A stretch of 64,000 nucleotides of DNA from assembly GCF_017315945.1 (NCBI RefSeq), contig NZ_JAFLWI010000006.1, forward strand, positions 186,001 through 250,000, written 5' to 3'. Of this stretch, positions 25,731-35,449 are shown one piece after another. The position numbers and the translations under genes were made by a program. Numbering within the stretch: the first letter of the stretch is position 1; every line of letters starts with the position of its first letter. The notes beneath the pieces were generated by a model that saw only the letters and a program-made list of their open reading frames with translations, did not search any database and was not told the DNA's origin. The DNA comes from Candidatus Enterococcus courvalinii. Its GTDB lineage: Bacteria; Bacillota; Bacilli; Lactobacillales; Enterococcaceae.

Positions 25731-26789
25731 ATGTTCAAACAAATAAAGAAGTCGCGAAAGATAGTAAGTAGTTTCCTTTTGTTGTTGAGTTTCCTTTTGA
25801 CAGCACCACTACCAGTATTTGCACAAGAAGATGCAGGTGAGGTCGGCTATGATATCCAAGCAGTCATTCCAGAAAATCAAATTGACAAAGAAAAAAGTTT
25901 TTTCGATTTACGAATGGAGCCAGCACAAGAACAAACCATCACTGTAAAAATCAATAATACTTCCAACGCGGATTCAACTTATAAACTGAGTATCAATCAA
26001 GCCTACACGAATAGCCAAGGGTTTATTGACTACAACGAAAAAGCGGAATCGGAAAAAAATAATTATCCTTATGCGATTGATTCGATTGCAAAAGTAGCAG
26101 CTACAGTAACTGTTCCTAAAAAAAGCAGTAAAGATGTACCAATCACGTTAACGATGCCTAAAGATCGTTTTGATGGTCAAATTTTAGCAGCAATCCAAGT
26201 GGTGAAAGAAACGGACAAAGATCAAAAAGGAATCGTGAATAGTTATGGGTATATCTTAGGTTTGAAACTAACTGAAACGGACACAGAAATACCAAGAAAG
26301 TTAGCGTTGAAAAAAGTTGAACCCGCTATTTCATTTGGGAAAACTAGTGTAGTAGCTATCTTAGAAAACCCAACAATGGATGCCTATGGTCACTTAAAAT
26401 ATGATGCAACTGTAAAAAATCGTAAAACGAACAAAGAAGTGCGTCACGTGGCTTACGATAATGATATGCAATTAGCACCAAACTCAACCTACCGTTTTGC
26501 AATCGATTGGGAAAAAGAACCGCTTACAGCTGGCGAGTACAGCTTGCATCTGCGTGTAACAGATGCAAAAGACAATGAATGGGTTTTTGATGAAAACTTC
26601 ACGATTTCAGATAAACAAGCCAAAGAAATCAATGAAGCAACGATTGATGCAGGCAAGAAAGCGGCCATTCCAATGTGGATTTATCTCGTCTTTGGTATTC
26701 TCCTTGCAATCATTCTGTTAGGAATCTTCTGGATCATTCTTCTTAAGAGAAGAAAAAAAGAGGAAGAGTCAGACACAGAAACGAAATAA
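25731..26789 (+). CDS. DUF916/DUF3324 membrane protein of the WxL cluster
   Basis: A 352-residue protein with a signal peptide (1-~32). A DUF916 domain follows (VGYDIQAVIPENQIDKEKSF...), then DUF3324 (about 190-300). There is one transmembrane helix near 312-335 and a basic tail. This family (WxL-interacting protein) binds both peptidoglycan and WxL proteins, so it likely anchors the preceding WxL proteins at the membrane-wall interface. It is last gene of the cluster, with AAGGAG before ATG. Confidence 0.92.
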   Translation: MFKQIKKSRKIVSSFLLLLSFLLTAPLPVFAQEDAGEVGYDIQAVIPENQIDKEKSFFDLRMEPAQEQTITVKINNTSNADSTYKLSINQAYTNSQGFIDYNEKAESEKNNYPYAIDSIAKVAATVTVPKKSSKDVPITLTMPKDRFDGQILAAIQVVKETDKDQKGIVNSYGYILGLKLTETDTEIPRKLALKKVEPAISFGKTSVVAILENPTMDAYGHLKYDATVKNRKTNKEVRHVAYDNDMQLAPNSTYRFAIDWEKEPLTAGEYSLHLRVTDAKDNEWVFDENFTISDKQAKEINEATIDAGKKAAIPMWIYLVFGILLAIILLGIFWIILLKRRKKEEESDTETK

Positions 26790-26800
26790 GATTTCTGTAC

Positions 26801-26858
26801 AAAAAAACTGCAAACGAAGTTGGACAATTAGGTGTCTAAACGTTGTTTGCAGTTTTTT
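26801..26858 (+). terminator. Terminator of the WxL cluster
   Basis: AAAAAACTGCAAACG pairs with CGTTGTTTGCAGTTTTTT (one interruption), T-run at the end. Confidence 0.8.
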
Positions 26859-26870
26859 ATTTTTTAAAAT

Positions 26871-26909
26871 AGACAGCAGCCTCAAACAGAATAATTGAGG
26901 TTGCTGTCT
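26871..26909. terminator. Terminator of the flavoprotein gene
   Basis: AGACAGCAGCCTCAA pairs with TTGAGGTTGCTGTCT. It serves mainly the minus strand. Confidence 0.7.
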
Positions 26910-26911
26910 AT

Positions 26912-28279
26912 TTATTTGTTTAAAGCCTCTAATCCGACATCAGCCAAAAAATTAGTTGCAGGGGATAATTTTGGGTTGTAATAAATTTCAGAAAAAACGA
27001 GTGAGTCAACACTTGCTTGATCGACAATCATTTGTGTAAGGATATTGATTAAATCCAACATATCTTTTTGATTACTAATTAACTGGGCGCCAAATAACTG
27101 CTTAGTTTTGCTATCATACAACACTTTGATTGTGACAAAGAAATCTTTATCGGGATGATACTTAGAAAAGTGCGTGTATGTTTTGGTGATCGAAGTTGTT
27201 TCTAAATCGTAAAAATCCGCTTCATCTTGTGTAAGTCCAGTACTACCAAGGAAGACACCAAAAATTTCTGTTCCAATTGCTCGCTGAGAATTAGGAATCG
27301 GCTGTGGATTAGGCAATGTGATGTGGCTAGCAGCGACCAATGCAGTTTTACGTGCATTTCCAATAAGTGGCAGGTAAGCTGGCTCACCATGAACACCGAA
27401 TGGTAATTTGACCAAATCACCAATTGCATAGACATCTGGATTAGAAGTCTGCATGAAGTCATTTACTAAGATTGTTTGATCGAAATCAAGATCGATTAAA
27501 TGTTCAACTAATGCAATCTCAGGTTTAGGATTAACTGCAAAGACGCAAGTATCAACAACTTTTGTTTGTCCCGAAAAGAATTGAACTTCTAATTGTTCCT
27601 TGTCATTCCTATCAATTACTTGATAGTGATTAAAACTTTCCGATAATCGTAGATCAATGGATTCAGGTACACGTTGCAACAAAATATTTGTGATTTCTTC
27701 ATCAAAATAGCGAAATGCTGGGCGATTCATCTGTTCGATAATTGTTACTTTTTTATCCGGCTGTGCAGCTAAACTACTAGCTAATTCCAAACCAATCAGC
27801 CCGGCACCAATGATAGCGATTTGGTCACTTTCATTGATTTTTTGATAGGCTTCAATTGTTTTTGAACGACTCTTATACGTAATAATATTGGGGTGAACCT
27901 CTTCCGTATCTGGAATCAATGGGGTAAAGCGATCAGATCCCATTGCTAAAATGAGTTTATCGAATGTTTGCGTAGTAATCTGTTTATTCAAGTTACCTTG
28001 ATAAGTCACTTCTTTCTTTTCCAAGTTGATGTTGGTAACAGTTGTTTCAAGAAGTAAATGGATACCTAGATTTTCAAGTGTTACTTGATCACCAACTTCC
28101 CCTTTTTCGATCTCATTTGCGGTAAATAATCCATTGAAAATCAAATTGACGCTACTTGGAATGAAGCCAAGAACATTTGACTTTTCAATTAAGTATACTT
28201 CGATGTTTGGATCTAATTTTTTCAAAAATTTACTAGCAGCAATTCCAGCATGGGAGCCGCCGATAACGATGACTTTCAA
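26912..28279 (-). CDS. FAD-dependent NAD(P)H oxidoreductase, Nox/CoA-disulfide reductase-like without the redox cysteine
   Basis: A 455-residue flavoprotein. It has the N-terminal FAD motif MKVIVIGGSHAGIAA, the NAD(P) motif IAIIGAGLIGLELASSLA (about residues 150-167) and the second FAD motif VYAIGDL. A C-terminal dimerisation domain follows. The layout is that of NADH oxidase, NADH peroxidase and CoA-disulfide reductase. Where these carry the catalytic Cys (SCG or NCG, near residue 42) this protein reads GFIPSSVNL, so it lacks the sulfenic-acid cysteine. It starts with TTG immediately after the stop of the Mga-like regulator (AGAAGGA upstream), so they form one operon. The activity is uncertain. 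Confidence 0.8.
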   Translation of the reverse strand: MKVIVIGGSHAGIAASKFLKKLDPNIEVYLIEKSNVLGFIPSSVNLIFNGLFTANEIEKGEVGDQVTLENLGIHLLLETTVTNINLEKKEVTYQGNLNKQITTQTFDKLILAMGSDRFTPLIPDTEEVHPNIITYKSRSKTIEAYQKINESDQIAIIGAGLIGLELASSLAAQPDKKVTIIEQMNRPAFRYFDEEITNILLQRVPESIDLRLSESFNHYQVIDRNDKEQLEVQFFSGQTKVVDTCVFAVNPKPEIALVEHLIDLDFDQTILVNDFMQTSNPDVYAIGDLVKLPFGVHGEPAYLPLIGNARKTALVAASHITLPNPQPIPNSQRAIGTEIFGVFLGSTGLTQDEADFYDLETTSITKTYTHFSKYHPDKDFFVTIKVLYDSKTKQLFGAQLISNQKDMLDLINILTQMIVDQASVDSLVFSEIYYNPKLSPATNFLADVGLEALNK

Positions 28280-29779
28280 TTATATTCCTTCTTTCTTTGA
28301 ATGGTCTTTGAGTAAATGAGTTAAAGCTAGAATGTCTGTATGTGTTTTGAAATCATTGATGATGTACAAGTCTTTAAATGAAAACTGTTGCGTGGCAAAT
28401 GCAGAGTCAGAAATCAACAAATCATATTCTTTGTTGACGTCAGCTTCTTCGCAATGAATGTAAAATTTTGTGTCGAACTCGTTCTTGATACTTTCCATCA
28501 TGATATTTGTCTGTAAGTTATCTCGATTACAAAAAATACCAATTTGAATCGTTAATTGAGAAAAACGGCGCATTTGGTTGATAAAATAAAGGTGGATTCG
28601 CGTAACTAACTGTTTGGTTGTTTCAAGAAGAGCAAAGCCAAGAATATCTTCTGTTTCTTGAATGATTGCTTGAACGAGTTCAAAATTTGGTGTAAAAATC
28701 GATTGATTAACAAGTCGCTCAACTAACATTTCTTCTTCAAAAAAAGTGATGTTTCCCTTGAAATAAACGATTGTGCTGTGCAACTGTGTTAAAAAGTACT
28801 TCCATTCTTGAATAAACTGTTGATCGATGTCTTCAGAGTCAAGACGATAGGCTGTTTTGACTTGTTCCACGACCATCTGATTCAGTTGGATGACTCTCGC
28901 ATTGAATGTCGGCCAATCATTGGATGGAAGCAAAGAGCGATGACTACGATCGAGAACAAATAAGGAAGAAATAAATAAATATAAGTAAGTTGCTTTGTAT
29001 TCGAATTGAAATTCAGCAGAAGGGCTAACAGATAGAAAATAGGACTCACGAACCAATTGATAAATAGGATCTTCAAGATAATCTTTTCCTAAGATAGCCA
29101 TCGTTTCAACAGAAGGTGGATTCGTTAACTTTTTTGTCCGTTTCTTCAGAACCCAGATCCACAAATAAAGTTTTAAACGAGTAGTGGTACCAAATTGTTG
29201 CTTTAGTTTTTTTTCCAGAAAGGAAACAAACAATAAACGATTGCGATCATTTTCTTTTTGGTGAAGGTCTTCCAAAGGAACTGAATTCCAAATTAATTGG
29301 AAGAAAAAGTAACAAATTTGCAATTCATCACCGGTCATTTTTCCTCGCCAAATTTTGATGTTAAACTCTTCTAACAAATCATTGAGTTTTGTGATATGCC
29401 GATAAACTGCAGCTTCACTAATCAGGAATCGTTGAGATAGTTCATAAATCGAATAGCTTGAACGATGATACAGATGAAGTAAAATCTGATATTTCGTCGA
29501 TTCCTGGAGATAGTAATAGTATAGTTTATCTAGATTTGTTTGGTTGCTTTTTTTTAACGTAACTTGATTCTTTTTGTGGTTGATTTCAAGACTCAAATCA
29601 AGTTCTAACTCTTTTAAAATAAAAGCTAATTCTTCGATATTATTATTAAAAAGAAAAGGAGTAACGGCTAAATCATTTAACAGTGTAGAAATATCTGCTG
29701 TTAAGTTTTTATCTAATAAATAATGAATAATCGAAATCTGGATTTTACCATTTTTATCTAGTAAATTAAAAAGTTCCAT
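28280..29779 (-). CDS. Mga-like transcriptional regulator
   Basis: A 499-residue regulator. The N-terminal region has two helix-turn-helix segments, the clearest being SIYELSQRFLISEAAVYRHI (about residues 112-131). Helical PRD-like regions and a C-terminal EIIB-like region (IQIGIFCNRDNL... and YDLLISD) follow. This is the Mga/AtxA architecture; such proteins respond to PTS sugars or carbohydrate state. It is co-transcribed with the downstream flavoprotein (28279): its stop codon abuts that TTG start. The ribosome site before ATG is weak. Confidence 0.85.
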   Translation of the reverse strand: MELFNLLDKNGKIQISIIHYLLDKNLTADISTLLNDLAVTPFLFNNNIEELAFILKELELDLSLEINHKKNQVTLKKSNQTNLDKLYYYYLQESTKYQILLHLYHRSSYSIYELSQRFLISEAAVYRHITKLNDLLEEFNIKIWRGKMTGDELQICYFFFQLIWNSVPLEDLHQKENDRNRLLFVSFLEKKLKQQFGTTTRLKLYLWIWVLKKRTKKLTNPPSVETMAILGKDYLEDPIYQLVRESYFLSVSPSAEFQFEYKATYLYLFISSLFVLDRSHRSLLPSNDWPTFNARVIQLNQMVVEQVKTAYRLDSEDIDQQFIQEWKYFLTQLHSTIVYFKGNITFFEEEMLVERLVNQSIFTPNFELVQAIIQETEDILGFALLETTKQLVTRIHLYFINQMRRFSQLTIQIGIFCNRDNLQTNIMMESIKNEFDTKFYIHCEEADVNKEYDLLISDSAFATQQFSFKDLYIINDFKTHTDILALTHLLKDHSKKEGI

Positions 29780-30134
29780 TGTCTGTTACACCACTCTTTA
29801 TACGTTCTACACTACTGTTTAATTGTAATTGTTTCTTTTCAATTAGACAAGTTTGATTAAAACGCTCTGGTTGTTGATAGACAAAGGTTTTAATGTGTTT
29901 CTTTTTTTTAAATAATTTAGCGAAAAGTAAAAATAAATGATGAAAAAATGAAGTGGTGGGAACTATGCTAGCGAATAAAAGGGGAAGAAAATGTGATTGA
30001 TTGGAGTTTTCGTTATTGCTTCATAAATCTATTTGATTACTTGTGTAGTGATTGACAAATACAAGTTCAAATAGATTAAAGAAAAAAGAGCGCACAGTCT
30101 TTCACTGTGCGCTCTTTTTGGGTAACAATGTACT
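29780..30134. other. Intergenic region with a long imperfect hairpin
   Basis: 355 bases without a gene. AATCTATTTGA (30026-30036) pairs with TCAAATAGATT (30067-30077), with an inner ACTTGT/ACAAGT pair. The hairpin stands just before the chitinase terminator at 30083-30119. The regulator's promoter must lie near 29790-29850, but I cannot place it with confidence. Confidence 0.45.
30083..30119. terminator. Terminator of the chitinase genes
   Basis: AAAAAGAGCGCACAGT pairs with ACTGTGCGCTCTTTTT around 5 bases. It works on both strands. Confidence 0.9.
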
Positions 30135-30899
30135 CTATTTTACAGTAAATGTTTTTAAAGATTTAAGTGTATTAGAACTTTCACCTGGAACGCCACTACT
30201 TAATCTTACTTCAAGCACATCCCCAGATTTCAAATCTGATTTTTTAATTTTGATTTGAATAGTATCTTCGGTTTCCTTAGAGATCGAACTAGAATAAGCT
30301 TTATTTTCAAAAGTTTCAGCTACATATTTATAATTTTGACAAACGACGAAACGATTGCTTCCTTTATATGCTTCTTTGTCGAAATCTACATAAATATTAT
30401 TTTCATCGTAACTAATGTTCTTAACAGCGTCATTCATTTCTGCAATATTAAAATCAACATCTTTATCTAAAACAAGTGTTTCCAACAACTTTTTGTTTTC
30501 AGTGCTTTGACCAGGTTTTCCTGGAGCACTGTATACTTCAATCTTTTGATCTTTGCGGCCAGAGAAAGCTTTGGCAACGCCAGTTTTCTCGCCATAGTTT
30601 GTTGAATTGCTGTAGTAACTTTTTCCTTTATAAGTTTCGAATGAATATTTACCATCTAAGTAAACAACAAAACGTTCTTCACTATTGAATTGTTCAGTCG
30701 ATAGGTTTAAGTTGATATATGTTTTTCGTGTTCTTTCGTTGACATCAACAGCAAGTAATTTATTTTCTTCAACAGGAGGATCAGTTGGTTCAGAAGTTAA
30801 TACATTATCCACGATAGAACCTAATTCCGCATTTGGCGTATCGTAACTAAGTTCCCAAACAATTGCGCCACCGTATTCATTGTTAATCGTCCAATTCAC
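30135..30899 (-). CDS. C-terminal fragment of the GH18 chitinase, two beta-rich repeats
   Basis: A 254-residue frame. Its start (GTG at 30899) overlaps the TGA of the upstream chitinase frame. It begins NWTINNEYGGAIVWELSYD, which is the last strand (beta-8) of a GH18 barrel with its conserved Trp. Two ~90-residue repeats follow: each has RFVV-Y/C, an aromatic Y-x-E-T-F/Y, and a GxPGxS motif (PGKPGQST, SGVPGESS) near its end. They are probably carbohydrate- or surface-binding modules. It has no signal peptide of its own, so separate secretion is impossible. It is best read as the end of the chitinase. Confidence 0.8.
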   Translation of the reverse strand: MNWTINNEYGGAIVWELSYDTPNAELGSIVDNVLTSEPTDPPVEENKLLAVDVNERTRKTYINLNLSTEQFNSEERFVVYLDGKYSFETYKGKSYYSNSTNYGEKTGVAKAFSGRKDQKIEVYSAPGKPGQSTENKKLLETLVLDKDVDFNIAEMNDAVKNISYDENNIYVDFDKEAYKGSNRFVVCQNYKYVAETFENKAYSSSISKETEDTIQIKIKKSDLKSGDVLEVRLSSGVPGESSNTLKSLKTFTVK

Positions 30900-32470
30900 T
30901 TTTCTTGGATGGATTGGATATTATCATAAGAATAGAATTCTTTTGCGTCTGCATCGTAAATATATGGTGCTTTTGCTTGATCGTCCCATTTAGCAACTAA
31001 GCTGTCATTAGGATCTTCGTTCGCTTGAGCTTCTAAATCCTTCAATTGCCACCAAGGTTTTAGGCCAGCAGGTTGGTAAGGATCATCCCAAGTTCCGCCC
31101 ACTGGTGCGCCGCTACTTGGTGCGCCTAGTTCGCCAGATTCCACATTTGCAAATCCACGTGAATAGTAACTCATACCCACCATTAATTTGTTTTTAGGAA
31201 TGTTATATGTTTCACTGTACTCTTTCATTGCAGAAGAAACGTTGAATTTTTTATCTTTATCTGTTTCTGTTGCATATAATCCAGAGTGATGGCCAGTTTG
31301 TGTATCAAATCCACCACGGAAGTCGTAAGTCATCACATTAAAATTATCTACATATTCGCTGACAGTTTCGGGCGCAATAAATTCCATTTTTTCATGTGAA
31401 GCTGTTACAGCAATACTTAATTGGTAATATGTATCGTTTTCTTTACCTGCAACTGTTAATTTTTCACGTAGTTGTTTCATCAAAGCAACAAATTTCGTTT
31501 TGCGGTCGTTATTGTCTGGATATTCCCAGTCGATATCGATTCCATCAAAGTTATGATCCAACATAAATTTAACTGCTTCATCTGTGAAAGCATCCATTTT
31601 TTCAGGTGTTTTTGTCACAACATCAAAGGCCATATCGTTAACTGAATTGTTCCAACCACCGATTGAAACCATTGCTGCTACATCATTTTCATCGGCCATG
31701 TCAGTGATTTGACCAATATAGTTTTTACCACCACCATCTACAGTATCATCAAAGTCAGCCCAAGCGTCATTAGAAGTTAATTTTCCAGTGCTAGGGTCGA
31801 TAATCATGAATCCATAGTTAACGTGTGTGATTTTATCAAATGGTACATCAGCCGGGTCGTATCCTTGGCCGTCAACGATACCTTGACTGTAGTTATAACT
31901 AGGATTATTTGGTTCATAATCTGTTTTGTAACCTTGCCAGTTTGCAAAGTAACCGATAACTTTTTCCTGTTTTTGAACGGTTTCTGCTTGCGCTTTTTGA
32001 TAATCATCGGCAGCTGAACCAGTAAATTTATTGAAGTTGAATGTAGCGATACCAGCTGGAACGTCTTTTACTTTGCTCCACATAGGGGCAGATCCTGGAG
32101 CTTGATTCGCTTCTGCCCAATAAGAGTTTGTCCATAAAGCATTTCTATAGATAACCATTGATCCACCTGCGTATGAACGTGCTGTCCATGGTTGTGCAGA
32201 TGCGATTTGTTCATCGTAATTTGCAACGATGACTTTTTGAGTTCCTTTAAAAACTTGATTTTCTTTTCCACGTGTCCAAGAAGCGCCGTTATCGTTAGAC
32301 CACATGTGTGCATCTGTTAATCCGTTGATGACATTTGATGTGTCATCCATTACCAAACCAGAATTATTCCCTTGAGTTTCAGTTGCAAATGCTTGAAGTG
32401 GTGCAGAAGATAATAGTGTAAATCCTGCCATCGAAGCTGCTAGCAACGTTTTCCATTTTGTTGTCTTCAT
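30896..32470 (-). CDS. Secreted GH18 chitinase, truncated by frameshift
   Basis: A 524-residue frame with a signal peptide (1-~29, AFATE). A CBM5/12-like chitin-binding module follows (about 88-135; WTARSYAGGSMVIYRNALW and MWSKV). The GH18 barrel has SIGGW and the catalytic DGIDIDWE (Asp309, Asp312, Asp314, Glu316). It should cleave chitin or related GlcNAc polymers outside the cell. The frame ends at SIQEK just before barrel strand beta-8, which is encoded in the next frame (30899). One added A in GAAAAGTG (30897-30904) would fuse them. AAGGGGAG lies before ATG at 32470. Confidence 0.85.
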   Translation of the reverse strand: MKTTKWKTLLAASMAGFTLLSSAPLQAFATETQGNNSGLVMDDTSNVINGLTDAHMWSNDNGASWTRGKENQVFKGTQKVIVANYDEQIASAQPWTARSYAGGSMVIYRNALWTNSYWAEANQAPGSAPMWSKVKDVPAGIATFNFNKFTGSAADDYQKAQAETVQKQEKVIGYFANWQGYKTDYEPNNPSYNYSQGIVDGQGYDPADVPFDKITHVNYGFMIIDPSTGKLTSNDAWADFDDTVDGGGKNYIGQITDMADENDVAAMVSIGGWNNSVNDMAFDVVTKTPEKMDAFTDEAVKFMLDHNFDGIDIDWEYPDNNDRKTKFVALMKQLREKLTVAGKENDTYYQLSIAVTASHEKMEFIAPETVSEYVDNFNVMTYDFRGGFDTQTGHHSGLYATETDKDKKFNVSSAMKEYSETYNIPKNKLMVGMSYYSRGFANVESGELGAPSSGAPVGGTWDDPYQPAGLKPWWQLKDLEAQANEDPNDSLVAKWDDQAKAPYIYDADAKEFYSYDNIQSIQEK

Positions 32471-32936
32471 TTTTTCTTTTCTCCCCTTGATAAAATATTT
32501 TTGTAGCAGTCGAGGTGACTCCCCAACAACTACATCTAAAGTTAAAGCCTATGATGAGTAAAGTAAATTTCTAAAATTACCGCGTGATAGGAAGAGAACG
32601 ATGTTATTTAATGTAAAAGCAGTCTTGACAATAATTTGAGCATTTTTTAGTGGAAAATATTTTTTTAACTGAATGGCTTTTTTTAGCCAAAAATAATTGA
32701 AATAGAAAACAAAATGGGGGCTTGTAAAAAATAGGACGAAGAAAATTGATTATTTATAGTAGCATGATATATGTTGCATGAACTGTTACTGTTTTTTGAA
32801 ATTTATTTAGCTTATTACTAAACAAATCATATAAGACATGCTATACTATTTTTGTAACAGATGAATAAACTGTATTACTTTATATTGTTTATTTATTATC
32901 TGAGCAGAAAGAAAATAAGCTGTTAAAGGAAGTTGT
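32471..32936. promoter_or_regulatory. Divergent promoter region of the chitinase and alsS-alsD
   Basis: 466 bases. On the plus strand an extended -10 (TGCTATACT, TATACT at 32842-32847) lies about 90 bases before alsS. On the minus strand TTGTCA and AATAAC, 17 bases apart near 32600-32630, are a plausible chitinase promoter. No operator is clear. Confidence 0.45.
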
Positions 32937-34604
32937 ATGATGGAAAGAGAAATGAAACAAGGTTCTAGAGCTGTAGTAGAAAGCTTGATTAATCATCACG
33001 TAGATTATATCTTTGGTATTCCTGGTGCAAAAATCGATGGCGTATTCAATGAATTAGAAGACCAAGGCCCTGAGTTAATCGTGACTCGGCATGAACAAAA
33101 CGCGGCATTTATGGCACAAGCAATTGGTCGAATTACTGGTGAACCGGGAGTTGTTATTGCGACAAGTGGTCCTGGTGCAAGTAATCTAGCAACTGGGTTA
33201 GTGACAGCAACTGCCGAAGGCGACCCAGTTTTAGCAATTGGTGGACAAGTAAAACGAAGTGATTTATTAAAACTGACTCATCAAAGTATGGATAATGCAG
33301 CATTATTTAAACCAATTACAAAGTATAGTGCTGAAATTCAAGATCCTGAAACGATTTCAGAAGTGATTGCTAATGCGTATCGTATGGCAAAAAGTTCAAA
33401 AAAAGGTGCAAGTTTTATCAGTATTCCACAGGATGTTGTTGATGCACCTGTGAAAAGTGATGTGATCCAACCTTTAAGTGATCCACAATTAGGCTCTGCA
33501 TCTGCTAATGATATCAGCTACTTAGCTGAACGCATTCGTGAAGCAAAACTGCCTGTTTTATTGGTGGGAATGCGTGGTTCAAGTGAAAAAGAAACCACAG
33601 CTATTCGCAAATTAGTGGAAAAAACTTCTTTACCCGTTGTTGAAACATTCCAAGCTGCAGGTGTCATTTCACGTCAATTAGAATCACACTTCTTTGGGAG
33701 AGTAGGTTTATTTAGAAATCAACCTGGTGATATGTTATTAAAACGAAGTGATTTAGTCATCGCCATTGGTTATGATCCGATTGAATACGAAGCACGTAAC
33801 TGGAATGCAGAAAAAGATGCAAGAATCATTGTCATCGATGAGACACCAGCTGAAATTGATTCATTTATGCAACCAGAAAGAGAATTGATTGGTGACATTG
33901 CAGCGACGCTTGATCTACTTAGTGATTCTTTAGAAGCACAGCAAGTATCGGGCGATGCGAACGAATATCTTGACTCATTACAAGAAAAATTAACAGCTCG
34001 CGATGTTGTAGAAAAGACAGAAGACGAAGGAATGTTACATCCATTAGAAGTCATTAACACGTTACAAGCAAAAGTAACTGACGAAATGACCGTCACCGTT
34101 GACGTAGGTAGTCACTATATTTGGATGGCACGTCACTTTAGAAGTTACGAACCACGCCATTTACTATTTAGTAATGGAATGCAAACATTAGGTGTGGCGT
34201 TGCCATGGGCGATTTCGGCTGCTTTAGTTCGACCAAATACACAAATCGTTTCAGTTTCTGGTGACGGTGGCTTCCTATTTTCTGCACAAGATTTAGAAAC
34301 AGCTGTACGCAAAAAATTAAATATCGTTCACTTGATTTGGAATGATGGTCACTATAATATGGTTGAATTCCAAGAAAAAATGAAATATCAACGTTCATCA
34401 GGTGTTGACTTTGGGCCGGTTGACTTTGTCAAATATGCAGAAGCTTTTGGTGCAAAAGGAATTCGAGCAACTAACGTTCAGGAACTAGAACAAGCTTTAA
34501 CTGCTGGCTTTGCCACCGAAGGACCTGTAATCATTGATATTCCAATTGATTATCGGGATAATGAAAAACTCGGCGAAACGATTTTACCAGATCAATTCTA
34601 TTAA
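32937..34604 (+). CDS. alsS: Acetolactate synthase (catabolic)
   Basis: A 555-residue thiamine-diphosphate enzyme joining two pyruvates to 2-acetolactate plus CO2. It has the catalytic Glu in [12 protein letters not shown] (about residue 50), [14 protein letters not shown], and the ThDP/Mg motif [16 protein letters not shown]...[12 protein letters not shown] (GDG-N). It starts at the first of two ATGs after AAGGAAG. alsD follows, and no regulatory small subunit is present. Together this marks the acetoin-forming catabolic enzyme, not the branched-chain amino acid enzyme. Confidence 0.95.
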   Translation: MMEREMKQGSRAVVESLINHHVDYIFGIPGAKIDGVFNELEDQGPELIVTRHEQNAAFMAQAIGRITGEPGVVIATSGPGASNLATGLVTATAEGDPVLAIGGQVKRSDLLKLTHQSMDNAALFKPITKYSAEIQDPETISEVIANAYRMAKSSKKGASFISIPQDVVDAPVKSDVIQPLSDPQLGSASANDISYLAERIREAKLPVLLVGMRGSSEKETTAIRKLVEKTSLPVVETFQAAGVISRQLESHFFGRVGLFRNQPGDMLLKRSDLVIAIGYDPIEYEARNWNAEKDARIIVIDETPAEIDSFMQPERELIGDIAATLDLLSDSLEAQQVSGDANEYLDSLQEKLTARDVVEKTEDEGMLHPLEVINTLQAKVTDEMTVTVDVGSHYIWMARHFRSYEPRHLLFSNGMQTLGVALPWAISAALVRPNTQIVSVSGDGGFLFSAQDLETAVRKKLNIVHLIWNDGHYNMVEFQEKMKYQRSSGVDFGPVDFVKYAEAFGAKGIRATNVQELEQALTAGFATEGPVIIDIPIDYRDNEKLGETILPDQFY

Positions 34605-34622
34605 GAAAAGAAGGTGTGTAGG

Positions 34623-35333
34623 ATGACAGAGACAAGTTTATACCAACATGGCACGCTAGGTGCATTGATGGCTGGGCTGATGGATGGAACGGAAAAGATG
34701 GCTGAGGTCTTGAAGCACGGAACGTTAGGACTAGGAACGCTCCACGGATTAGATGGGGAAGTCATCATTGTTGATGGAATCGCTTATCAAGGAAAATCAG
34801 ATGGTTCAGTTGTCCGTTTGACTGGTGAAGAAAAAACACCTTATGCAGCTGTAACAGATTTTACACCAGATAGAAGTATCGAAATCACAACACCTCATCC
34901 AGGTGATGTATTAAAAGAAACGATTTTGGCAGAAGAAGCAGGGAAAAATTTATTTATTGCAGTTAAAATTACTGGGGTATTTAAAAAGGTGCATATTCGT
35001 ATCATGCCAAAACAAGAAAAACCTTATAAAAGACTTGTGGAAGTTTCGCAAGACCAACCAGAATTTCATCAAGAAGAAGTTGAAGGAACATTAGTCGGAT
35101 TCTTTACTCCTGAACTATTTCAAGGAGTAGCAGCTGCCGGATTCCATTTGCATTTTCTTGATAAAACCAAAACATTCGGTGGACATGTGATTGATTTTGA
35201 ATTAGCAAATGGCATAGTGGAAAGTAGTCGTATCGAGTCGCTTATTCAACATTTTCCAGTCAATGATGCAACATTTGTTGATACTGAAATCGATTATGCC
35301 AACTTAGCAGAAGAAATTCAAACAGCAGAATAA
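34623..35333 (+). CDS. alsD: Alpha-acetolactate decarboxylase
   Basis: A 236-residue enzyme converting acetolactate to acetoin, completing the pyruvate overflow route started by AlsS. It has MTETSLYQHGTLGALMAGL at the N-terminus and the zinc ligands in GFHLHFLD and GGHVIDFE. ATG at 34623 is chosen over 34614 because AGAAGG lies upstream and the family begins here. It lies 18 bases after alsS and ends in a long terminator. Confidence 0.95.
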   Translation: MTETSLYQHGTLGALMAGLMDGTEKMAEVLKHGTLGLGTLHGLDGEVIIVDGIAYQGKSDGSVVRLTGEEKTPYAAVTDFTPDRSIEITTPHPGDVLKETILAEEAGKNLFIAVKITGVFKKVHIRIMPKQEKPYKRLVEVSQDQPEFHQEEVEGTLVGFFTPELFQGVAAAGFHLHFLDKTKTFGGHVIDFELANGIVESSRIESLIQHFPVNDATFVDTEIDYANLAEEIQTAE

Positions 35334-35354
35334 GTGGTTTCCATTTTCAGCATA

Positions 35355-35446
35355 CAAAAAAGCGTGAGACAAGAGTATCATTTTTCAAAAATAGCGTAAT
35401 AGCTAATTCTTTTGAAAAAATGCGAATTCTGTCTCGCGCTTTTTTT
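35355..35446. terminator. Long-stem terminator between alsD and the M23 hydrolase
   Basis: AAAAAAGCGTGAGACA pairs with TGTCTCGCGCTTTTTT across a ~60-base insert that can also fold (TTTTTCAAAA/TTTTGAAAAA). Convergent genes share it. Confidence 0.8.
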
Positions 35447-35449
35447 AAC

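Noticed and set aside
30896-30904. Programmed -1 frameshift in the chitinase
   Set aside because: CAA GAA AAG TGA is not an X XXY YYZ slippery site and I see no strong downstream stem. An indel is more likely, although not proven.
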